64,000 nucleotides of DNA from Pseudomonas haemolytica (lineage in GTDB: Bacteria > Pseudomonadota > Gammaproteobacteria > Pseudomonadales > Pseudomonadaceae): contig NZ_VOIW01000005.1 in assembly GCF_009659625.1 (NCBI RefSeq), positions 558,001 through 622,000 of the forward strand, given 5' to 3'. Both the position numbers and the translations under genes were made by a program. The notes under the pieces were generated by a model. That model worked only from the letters and a program-made list of their open reading frames with translations. It made no database searches and was not told where the DNA came from. Positions within the stretch are counted from its first letter, which is position 1, and every line of letters begins with the position of its first letter. This document shows positions 1 to 7,024 of this stretch, piece by piece.

Positions 1-688
1 GCAGGCGCGCCTCGGTGACGACTTCCGTGACCGGGCCACGGCAATGCACCGAGCCGTTTTTCATGGCCACGATGTGGTCGGAATAGTTGGCGGCGAAGTT
101 GATGTCGTGCACCACCAGAATCACCGTGCGACCCTGCTCGTCACACAAGCGCCGCAGGGCGCGCATGATCTGCACGGCGTGTTTCATGTCGAGGTTGTTG
201 AGCGGCTCGTCCAGCAGCAGGTAATCGGTTTGCTGGGCGATGGTCATCGCCAGAAACGCCATCTGCCGCTGCCCGCCGCTGAGTTCGTCGATGTAAGCCA
301 GGCGCAGCCGCTGCAACGACAGGAACTCGATAGCTTCATCGATAGCCTGGCGGTCCTGAGCGGTGAGCGCGCCACGGCTGTAGGGGAAACGTCCGAAGGC
401 CACCAGTTCCTCGACGGTCAGGCGCAGGTTGAAATCCGGCGATTGGCGCAAGGTGGCCACGCGCTTGGCGTAGTCACGAATCGGCACCTCCAGAAGGTTG
501 CGGCCGCCAATCAACAGTTCGCCGCGCGTTGGCGCCAGCAGGCGTGCGATCAGCATCAGCAGCGTGGTTTTGCCGGCGCCGTTGGGACCGATCAGCGAGG
601 TGACCTGCCCCAGGGGAAACTGCACGCTGACGTCACTCAGGACGTGCTTGTTGCCATAGGCCTTGTAGACGTGACTGAGGGAAATCAT
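1..688 (-). CDS. Iron-siderophore ABC transporter ATP-binding protein (partial, cut by left edge)
   Basis: This is the cytoplasmic ATPase of a siderophore importer of the FecE/FatE/BauE kind; about 229 residues are visible and the C-terminus lies left of base 1. The reading starts at ATG 688 with MISLSHVYKAYG. Walker A (GPNGAGKTT), an LSGGQRQM signature and a Walker B ending LLLDEPLNNLD are all present, so the domain looks functional. Its start overlaps the end of the upstream permease by 4 bases, which implies translational coupling. The neighbours (two FecCD permeases, two exporter-type ABC proteins, a sigma factor and a siderophore synthesis locus) make the ferric form of the local siderophore the likely substrate. 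The substrate assignment is inference from context. Confidence 0.93.
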   Translation of the reverse strand, partial: MISLSHVYKAYGNKHVLSDVSVQFPLGQVTSLIGPNGAGKTTLLMLIARLLAPTRGELLIGGRNLLEVPIRDYAKRVATLRQSPDFNLRLTVEELVAFGRFPYSRGALTAQDRQAIDEAIEFLSLQRLRLAYIDELSGGQRQMAFLAMTIAQQTDYLLLDEPLNNLDMKHAVQIMRALRRLCDEQGRTVILVVHDINFAANYSDHIVAMKNGSVHCRGPVTEVVTEARL

Positions 689-1635
689 GGGGCGCCTCGG
701 GTTCGGACCATCAGCGCGAGAAAATACACGCCACACACCAGGTTGATGAGAATGCTGACGGAGGTGTTGTAGTTGAACAGTTGCTCGACCAGGTACTGGG
801 CGACGATGAAAATGCCGATGGCAATGGCGCAGCTCATAGGCAGCGTGACCCGATGCCGCGCGGTTCGCGCCAGCGCATAGGTGATGTTCGCGACGAACAC
901 GCCCATGAACGCGGTCGGCCCGACGAGGCTGGTGGACACCGCCACCAGAATCGCGATCAGCGCCAGTTGCAGGCGCACACTGCGCTGATAGTCGACCCCC
1001 AGGGAGATCGCCTGGTCACGCCCCAGGGACAGGACGTCGAGCGTCGGCAGGCTGCGTTGGGCGATCAGGCATACCGCCGCCACCAACAGGCCCGAGTAGA
1101 TCACTTGCGCCGGTTGCGCCTTGTTGAAAGAGGCATAGTTGAAGCCCTGGAAAATCGAGAACTCGCCGGGGCTGATTTTCAGCTGGATAAATTGGGTAAA
1201 TGTCGCCATCACCATGCTCAGCACCAGCCCCAGCAGAAGCAGCAGGTAGACGTTGTTGCGCCCGTCGCGAAACAGCCAGCGATGGATCAGCCACGAGTAG
1301 CCGAGCATCAACAGCACCGACAGCAACACATTGCCGTTACGCCCCAGCAGCACCAGGCTCTGGGTGCCCAGCCACAGGATCAGCAGGGCCTGGAACAACA
1401 GGTAGATAGCTTCATAGCCCATGATCGCCGGGGTAAGGATCCGGTTGCCGGCGATGGTCTGGAAAATCACCGAGGAATAGGCAATGCACACCCCGGTAAT
1501 GCCCATCGCCGCCAGGCGAGTGAGCCGCTTGGGAATGACGTACGCGAAGTCAAACCCCGAGCCCAGCAACAAGAATGCAAGCGCCAGGGCCAGGACCACC
1601 AGCCAGACGCCGAAGCGGGTTGCCATGCCGTTCAT
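685..1635 (-). CDS. Iron-siderophore ABC transporter permease, second FecCD-type subunit (FatC/BauC-like)
   Basis: This is an integral inner-membrane permease of the FecCD family, 316 residues, with about nine or ten hydrophobic segments from residue 10 to the end. The family pattern GPTAFMGVFVANITY near residue 240 resembles the GP-x-x-F-x-G-x-x-x-P loop that contacts the ATPase, but with V in place of P. It pairs with the permease encoded just upstream to form the channel of a ferric-siderophore importer. Start and stop overlap both neighbours by 4 bases (ATGA type), so the subunits are probably made in fixed ratio. The order permease, permease, ATPase matches bauD-bauC-bauE of the acinetobactin locus and fatD-fatC of anguibactin as I know them. 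Confidence 0.9.
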   Translation of the reverse strand: MNGMATRFGVWLVVLALALAFLLLGSGFDFAYVIPKRLTRLAAMGITGVCIAYSSVIFQTIAGNRILTPAIMGYEAIYLLFQALLILWLGTQSLVLLGRNGNVLLSVLLMLGYSWLIHRWLFRDGRNNVYLLLLLGLVLSMVMATFTQFIQLKISPGEFSIFQGFNYASFNKAQPAQVIYSGLLVAAVCLIAQRSLPTLDVLSLGRDQAISLGVDYQRSVRLQLALIAILVAVSTSLVGPTAFMGVFVANITYALARTARHRVTLPMSCAIAIGIFIVAQYLVEQLFNYNTSVSILINLVCGVYFLALMVRTRGAP

Positions 1636-2576
1636 GTGTACTTCCTGATCAGCAACACAAGGAACAGCACCCCGCCCACGCTGCCCGCCGTCAGGCCGAT
1701 GGGCACTTCGAAGGGATAGATCAGCAGGCGGCCGAGGATGTCGCAGGCCAATAGCAACGACGCGCCGTACACCGCGACGATGGGCAAGGTTCGCTCCAGG
1801 TTTTCGCCGTAATGCAGCGCCACCAGGTTGGGAATTACCAGCCCCACAAAGGGAATGGCGCCCACGGAGATCACCGTGGCGGAGACGGTGACCGCCACCA
1901 GTATCAACCCCAGCGCGGCGTTGGCCGCGTAGTTCAAGCCGAGGCTGCTGGCCACGCCCTCGCCCATGCCCATCACAGTAAAGCGATGGGCGAAGAGGTA
2001 GGTGAGCACCACGATCGGCAGGATCAGGTAGATGATTTCGTAGTTGCCCTGGACGATCTTCGAGAAGTCGCCGAGCATCCAGCCCTGCATGCCCTGCAGC
2101 ATGTTGTGCCGGTAGGCATAGAACTCGGCGATGGCGCTCAACACGCTGCCGTACATCAGGCCGATGACGGGCACCATCACGGTGTTCTTGAACTTGATAC
2201 GGCGGATGATCGCGACATACAGCAGGCTCGCCCCGAAGCAGAACGCCAGGGCAAACAGCATCCTGCCGGCCGCACCCGCGGCAGGCGCCACTGTCAGCGA
2301 AATCAGAATGCCCAGCTTCGCTGCATCGAGGCCACCCGAGGTGGCGGGCTCGACGAAGCGATTGCGCACGATTTGTTGCAGGATCACGCCGCAGATGGAC
2401 AGCCCTACGCCGGTCAGGATCAACGCCGCCAGACGCGGCAAGCGGCTGGCCGTGAGGGTCAGCCAGGCATCATCGGAGAAGGTCAGCAGCGCGGTCCACG
2501 AGACCTGCTTGACGCCCACCATCAGCGACAGGCAACACAGCGCGGCAAACAGTAGCAATAAAGCTGCACGACTCAA
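1632..2576 (-). CDS. Iron-siderophore ABC transporter permease, first FecCD-type subunit (FatD/BauD-like)
   Basis: This is a 314-residue polytopic permease of the FecCD family. It shows the family hallmark RLPRLAALILTGVGLSICG near residues 45-65, where FecCD proteins have an R-L-P-R motif followed by the first conserved helix, and a GAIPFVGLVIPN loop near residue 240 that is the canonical ATPase-contact motif. It would sit in the inner membrane as a heterodimer with the next gene product. The start overlaps the stop of the upstream exporter-type ABC gene by 4 bases. The substrate is inferred to be the ferric siderophore of the adjacent synthesis cluster. Confidence 0.92.
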   Translation of the reverse strand: MSRAALLLLFAALCCLSLMVGVKQVSWTALLTFSDDAWLTLTASRLPRLAALILTGVGLSICGVILQQIVRNRFVEPATSGGLDAAKLGILISLTVAPAAGAAGRMLFALAFCFGASLLYVAIIRRIKFKNTVMVPVIGLMYGSVLSAIAEFYAYRHNMLQGMQGWMLGDFSKIVQGNYEIIYLILPIVVLTYLFAHRFTVMGMGEGVASSLGLNYAANAALGLILVAVTVSATVISVGAIPFVGLVIPNLVALHYGENLERTLPIVAVYGASLLLACDILGRLLIYPFEVPIGLTAGSVGGVLFLVLLIRKYT

Positions 2577-4342
2577 GAACCGCCCTCACTGCCCGATGCT
2601 CCGGCAATCCGCCAGCCTTTCGCGGCCCGACGCTGCGCGAGGAAATGCGCGTAGAGCCCAGGCTCGGTACTCAGTGCCGAGTGGGCACCGCGCTCGCTGA
2701 TGCGGCCTTGGTCGAGCACTACGATCTGGTCGGCCATGGCTACCGTGGACAGTTGGTGGGCTATCACGATCAGCGTGCGGGTGCCACGCAGACGTGCCAA
2801 CGCATCGGCAATGGCGGCCTGGTTCTCGGCATCGAGCGCTGCGGTGGCTTCGTCGACCAACAGAATCGGCGCGTCCTTGATCAGCGCACGGGCGATGGAA
2901 ATTCGCTGGCGCTCTCCGCCGGACAGCCGCGCGCCGCCCTCGCCCACCGGTGTCTCCAGGCCCTGTGGCAAGCGTTCGATGATCTCGATGACACCAGCCT
3001 GCCGTGCCGCCTCCATTATCTGGGCATCGCTGGCATCGGGTTTGCCGATGCGGATGTTGTCGGCAATGCTGCCCTGGAACAGGTAGGCGTCCTGGAAAAT
3101 CTGACTGATCTGGCCGGCCAGTTGCTCACTGGACATCTGCCGCACATCCACACCGCCCAGAATCACGCTGCCCTGCGTCACGTCGAAGAATCGCGCAATC
3201 AGCCGCACTAGCGTGGTCTTGCCTGAACCTGAGGCACCCACCAGCGCGGTCATGCTGCCCGGCTCGATACGCAGGCTGATATCGCGCAGAACCTCAGACT
3301 GATCCTCGGCGTAACGAAAGCTCACGTTGCGCAGTTCGACCGAGCCACCCACGGGCGCTTGCGGCGCCGCTGGCTGGGGCAGTGGCTGGACCGCAAAGAT
3401 CCCGCGCACCGCCTCCAATTGGCCACGCGCGCCACGCAGCACCTCGCTGTAACCGGCGACTTCGAGCAGCGGATCTATGAAGCGGCTGACCAGCAGCAAC
3501 GACACGATCACGGCAATCACCGAACCCGCTTGCAGGTTGGCGCCCACCTGCTCGCCCAGCGACAGCGTGGCGGCGACCAGCAACGCGGCGAAACCGGCCT
3601 GCACCGCCCAGGCATTGAACACCACTGACATCGCCGAGACATGAATCAGACGCTTGGCCGACTGCTGCTGGCGTGCGATGGCTTGTTCCAGAAACTGGGT
3701 GCCGCCGTCCTCGCCGTTGAAAGCGCGCAGTACCGATTGCGCCTGGGCAAACTCGACCATACGCTGGCTGGTGAGGGCCGCATTGTGCTGGAAGCTTTGA
3801 TCGGCACGCTGACCCAGGTGAGCGGTGAACGCGAAGACACCGAACAGGATCGGCAGCGTCACCAGCGCGATCAGCCCCATCTGCACATTCAATGTAAACA
3901 GCGCGACGAGGATCACCACCGGCGTGACCACACCGGTGATCAGCGGGGTGAACACGTGGGCGGGCAACTGGGCCATTTCCATCATGCCCTGGGACGCCAC
4001 ATGACTCAGCCGCGCAGTGTTTTGTGCACTGAACCAGCCGACCGGCAGGCGCGCCACATGGTCGCCGAGCCGATGACGGCCACCTTGCAGGACGGCGATG
4101 CCGACACGGATACCGGCCTTCTCCACCGTGCGCCGCAGTGCCCAGCACAGCGCCACGCCGATCATCAGCACCACCAGCCATTGCGCCGCCGAACGCAGCT
4201 CGCTGCCCAGCAGGTGGGTGAGTACCGGCACCAGGGTGACTATCGTCAGCCCGCAAAGCAGGCCATAGGCCAGTGTCATCCAGAGGTAGCGGCGCAGTAC
4301 CGGGGCCTCTTCGCCCAGCAGTTGAATAAAGGTTTTCAGCAT
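2573..4342 (-). CDS. ABC transporter half-molecule, membrane domain fused to ATPase (YbtQ/BarB-like)
   Basis: The product has 589 residues: an N-terminal membrane domain with about six helices (residues 15-300) and a C-terminal ATPase with Walker A (GASGSGKTT), signature LSGGERQR and Walker B ILLVDEATAALD. It should work as a heterodimer with the product of the preceding gene, whose 3' end it overlaps by 7 bases. Relatives in siderophore loci act either as exporters of the finished siderophore (BarAB of acinetobactin) or as importers of the ferric complex (YbtPQ of yersiniabactin). Since a complete-looking FecCD importer follows in the same operon, export is the more likely role here; that is inference. 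Confidence 0.9.
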   Translation of the reverse strand: MLKTFIQLLGEEAPVLRRYLWMTLAYGLLCGLTIVTLVPVLTHLLGSELRSAAQWLVVLMIGVALCWALRRTVEKAGIRVGIAVLQGGRHRLGDHVARLPVGWFSAQNTARLSHVASQGMMEMAQLPAHVFTPLITGVVTPVVILVALFTLNVQMGLIALVTLPILFGVFAFTAHLGQRADQSFQHNAALTSQRMVEFAQAQSVLRAFNGEDGGTQFLEQAIARQQQSAKRLIHVSAMSVVFNAWAVQAGFAALLVAATLSLGEQVGANLQAGSVIAVIVSLLLVSRFIDPLLEVAGYSEVLRGARGQLEAVRGIFAVQPLPQPAAPQAPVGGSVELRNVSFRYAEDQSEVLRDISLRIEPGSMTALVGASGSGKTTLVRLIARFFDVTQGSVILGGVDVRQMSSEQLAGQISQIFQDAYLFQGSIADNIRIGKPDASDAQIMEAARQAGVIEIIERLPQGLETPVGEGGARLSGGERQRISIARALIKDAPILLVDEATAALDAENQAAIADALARLRGTRTLIVIAHQLSTVAMADQIVVLDQGRISERGAHSALSTEPGLYAHFLAQRRAAKGWRIAGASGSEGGS

Positions 4343-6141
4343 GACGATACCGCCTGTTCACTGCCCTGTTCAGAGCCTTGTTCATAGCCGCCCAGCGCCC
4401 ACAGTCGGGCGTAGCGGCCGTTGCGCGCGAGCAGTTCGTGATGACGGCCCTGTTCGCAGATCGTGCCGTTGTCGATCAGGATGATCTGATCGGCATGCAT
4501 CACCGTATCGAGACGGTGAGCGATCACCATCAAGGTGCGGCCCTGGGCGAATCGCGACAGGGCTTGCTGCAGCTTCACCTCGTTTTCGGCATCGGCTGCC
4601 GCCGTGGCTTCGTCGAGCACCAGCACGGGCGGGTCGAGCAACACGGCGCGGGCAATGCTCACGCGCTGCAACTCGCCACCGGAGAGCTGCACGTCCTCGC
4701 CAATCACCGAGTCGTAGCCCCGTGGCAATGCGAGGATGCGTTCGTGAATGTTGGCGGTGCGCGCGGCGTCTTCGATTTCCTGCTGGCTGGCCGAAGGGCG
4801 GCCCAGGGCGATGTTGTCGCGCAGGCTGGCATGGATAAGGCGCACTTCCTGCAACACAAAGCCGATGCGTCGATACAACTGCGCGCTCTCGATCTGCCGC
4901 AGGTCGACGCCACCCAGGGTGATACGCCCCTCGCTCGGATCGAAGAAACGCAACAGCAGGCGCGCCAGGGTCGACTTGCCGGAGCCGGACGCGCCGACAA
5001 TCGCCGTGACCGTGCCGGGCTTGAGCGTGAAGCTGACATCGCTGAGTACCGGGTGCTCTGCGTCGTAGCGGTAGCCGACGTGTTCGACGCGTATTTCAGC
5101 CTGCACAGGTAGCGTTGCTGCCTCGCCCGCCAGGGTTTCCAGCACCGGGGTCTGCAGTAACTTGTGCACGCGCTGGGCGGCGCCGGTGGCGTTGTTCAAG
5201 TCGTGGGTGATGTAGCTCAGCAGCAACAGCGGCGCACAAATGCCCGGCGCCACCAAGGCGAAGGGCAACACCTCCACTGGCGAGATCCAGCCCAGGCTCA
5301 CGAACAGCGTGCCAAAGGCCAACACCACGCCGAGCACCGCCACCGGGGCGATCATCGCGTGAGCGTTGGCCATTGCGCTGACCAGCGGCCGAGTGAAGTC
5401 GGTGAACGCGTCGGCAAACGCATCCACCGCTTCACGGTAACTGCCGTGGGCCTTGCCCTCGACGCCAAAGGCCTTGACCACAGGAATGCCGTTGACGAAC
5501 TCGACCACCGCATTGTTGATACGCGCCATGCCGGCGCCAAACGACTGCATGTTCGCCCCGCTGGCTTTGGTGGCCCTGGAGAAAAACAGGAAAAACAGCG
5601 GGAACGGCAGCAGCGAGACGATCGCCATGCGCCAGTCCATGGCAAACAGGTAAATCATCGAGATAAGAATCGCGCCGAGGGTGCGGCCCAGGGTGGTGTA
5701 GAAGTGTGCCGTCAGGCTGTGCAGCGTACCGATGTCATCCTGCATCGCCTGCTTGACCTCGCCCGATGCCCGGCTGGTAAACCAGCCCAGTGGTACCTTG
5801 GCCAACCGATGGGTAATCGCCAGGCGCAAACGCCCGGTGATGTGATTGTCGGCCAGGTGCGCGACCATTTCGCCCATCGAGATCAGCGTCAGCCCCAGGA
5901 ACAGACACCCCAGGCTGATGATCACCACGCGCCAGACGGGCCCCTGCATCTGCGCCCACGCCGTGGCCATTTCTGCCTGGCCCATCGCGAACTGGGCGAT
6001 GTACGCGATGCCGGCCAGGGGCACCATCGTCAGCATCGTGCCGATGGCGGCCAGCAGGCCCGCAACGATCAGTCGTCCGCGTATGGGCTTGAGGACCTGG
6101 GACACCGAGCCGGTGCCTGCGGATGGTTGGTTAACACTCAT
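4336..6141 (-). CDS. ABC transporter half-molecule, membrane domain fused to ATPase (YbtP/BarA-like)
   Basis: The product has 601 residues if it starts at ATG 6141 (MSVNQPSAG), which I chose because an AGGAG ribosome site lies just upstream; the open frame extends to 6216 but has no good start signal there. A six-helix membrane domain occupies roughly residues 25-310, and the ATPase carries GASGSGKST, LSGGELQR and LVLDEATAAAD. The C-terminus is rich in Glu, Gln and Ser. It is the partner of the next gene, with which it overlaps by 7 bases. It lies 142 bases downstream of the sigma-factor gene and begins the tightly overlapping transport run. Role as siderophore exporter or importer is inferred from BarA and YbtP relatives. 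Confidence 0.9.
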   Translation of the reverse strand: MSVNQPSAGTGSVSQVLKPIRGRLIVAGLLAAIGTMLTMVPLAGIAYIAQFAMGQAEMATAWAQMQGPVWRVVIISLGCLFLGLTLISMGEMVAHLADNHITGRLRLAITHRLAKVPLGWFTSRASGEVKQAMQDDIGTLHSLTAHFYTTLGRTLGAILISMIYLFAMDWRMAIVSLLPFPLFFLFFSRATKASGANMQSFGAGMARINNAVVEFVNGIPVVKAFGVEGKAHGSYREAVDAFADAFTDFTRPLVSAMANAHAMIAPVAVLGVVLAFGTLFVSLGWISPVEVLPFALVAPGICAPLLLLSYITHDLNNATGAAQRVHKLLQTPVLETLAGEAATLPVQAEIRVEHVGYRYDAEHPVLSDVSFTLKPGTVTAIVGASGSGKSTLARLLLRFFDPSEGRITLGGVDLRQIESAQLYRRIGFVLQEVRLIHASLRDNIALGRPSASQQEIEDAARTANIHERILALPRGYDSVIGEDVQLSGGELQRVSIARAVLLDPPVLVLDEATAAADAENEVKLQQALSRFAQGRTLMVIAHRLDTVMHADQIILIDNGTICEQGRHHELLARNGRYARLWALGGYEQGSEQGSEQAVSSC

Positions 6142-6283
6142 GAGCTCTCCTGAATAACCACTGCAGGCAACCTGAGGGCATGCCTGACTTCCTTTACGCT
6201 CGAAGGCTTTGCGCACTGCGTACCTTGTCTTCCGGACAGCAACGCAAAATCCTCAATCGAAACGTTCATTTATCGGTGAGGGG

Positions 6284-6796
6284 TCAGGGCCCGGAGACAA
6301 ACGGGGAGCAGGCCCGCAGCCCACTGGCGATATACTTTTCGACGGAAGACACCGACACCTTCAACTCGGTGGCAATGTCGCGATGGCCCATGCCATGCAG
6401 CTTGCACAGCAGCAGTGCCTGGCGGGTCTTGACGGGTTTGCGGTGCAGCGCGCGATCGATCTGGGTCAGGGTTTCGGTGACCAGGGCGCGCACTTCTTCA
6501 GACGGCGCCAACGGCTCGGCCTGCAGCTTGAGCCCTTCGAGGTGGCACGTTTCAAGGCGACGGCGGCGATAGAGGTCGATCACCATGCCCTTGGCGATTT
6601 GGGTCAAGTGGCAGCGCGAGTCTTCGATCGAGGGCAAGCAGCCTTTCTTGATGAGGTTGAGATAGACGTCGTGGGCGAGGTCCGCAGCATCGACCGGGTT
6701 GCCCAGCTTGCGGCGCAACAGCCTGCACAGCCAACTGTGATGGTCGATATACAGCCTTTCAAATTGCTGCTTAAACGCGAACGCTCCGTTGTCCAC
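6284..6796 (-). CDS. ECF-type (FecI-like) RNA polymerase sigma factor
   Basis: The 170-residue protein has the two-domain layout of iron-responsive ECF sigma factors: region 2 at about residues 12-80 (AADLAHDVYLNLI, then the DLYRRRR promoter-melting end) and region 4 at about 105-160 (RQALLLCKLHGMGHRDIATEL, SVSSVEKYIASGL). The start is GTG 6796 with AGGAG seven bases upstream. It lies at the head of the transport operon and directly behind a Fur-like site at 6850-6868. FecI-type factors are normally held by a FecR anti-sigma factor; no fecR is present beside it, so it may be controlled only by Fur, as PvdS is at the level of transcription. Target promoters are not visible from the sequence alone. 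Confidence 0.92.
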   Translation of the reverse strand: MDNGAFAFKQQFERLYIDHHSWLCRLLRRKLGNPVDAADLAHDVYLNLIKKGCLPSIEDSRCHLTQIAKGMVIDLYRRRRLETCHLEGLKLQAEPLAPSEEVRALVTETLTQIDRALHRKPVKTRQALLLCKLHGMGHRDIATELKVSVSSVEKYIASGLRACSPFVSGP

Positions 6797-6849
6797 TTCA
6801 CCTCTCCTGAGACGCTGATATTCGCGATCAGATTTTGACTAATGCGAAT

Positions 6850-6874
6850 AGGTATGATTATTATTTGAATCATA
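6850..6874. promoter_or_regulatory. Fur-box-like site overlapping a perfect inverted repeat in the sigma/NRPS divergent region
   Basis: Bases 6850-6868 read on the minus strand match the 19-base Fur consensus at 11 positions, including an unbroken ATAATCAT core. The same stretch contains a perfect inverted repeat, TATGATT, eight bases, AATCATA (6853-6874). It lies about 55 bases upstream of the sigma-factor start and 150 bases upstream of the NRPS start. Fur control of both directions is inferred; the inverted repeat could alternatively be an operator for another regulator. Confidence 0.55.
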
Positions 6875-7024
6875 CGGCGTTCATAGAGCCCCTGCAATGC
6901 AACGTGCCTGCCCCTCTTTTTGTGCCCGGAATCCCGGGCGTTACCCCAGACTCCGGATGGGTCTGTCGGCACTCGGTGCCATCTCTACTTCTGACTGTTC
7001 AGTTTGATAAGGCGGGAAATTTCC

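Noticed and set aside
44..6157. Many long open frames on the plus strand opposite the transport operon (e.g. 44-772, 781-1719, 5164-6153)
   Set aside because: They are His/Gln-rich shadow frames of the real minus-strand genes, without domains or ribosome sites; GC-rich third positions create them.
4336..6216. Start at 6216 for the exporter-type ABC protein
   Set aside because: ATG 6141 has AGGAG upstream, and the extra 25 residues have no family match.
6209..6838. Plus-strand open frame opposite the sigma factor
   Set aside because: The minus-strand protein has clear sigma regions 2 and 4; the opposite frame has no recognisable motif.
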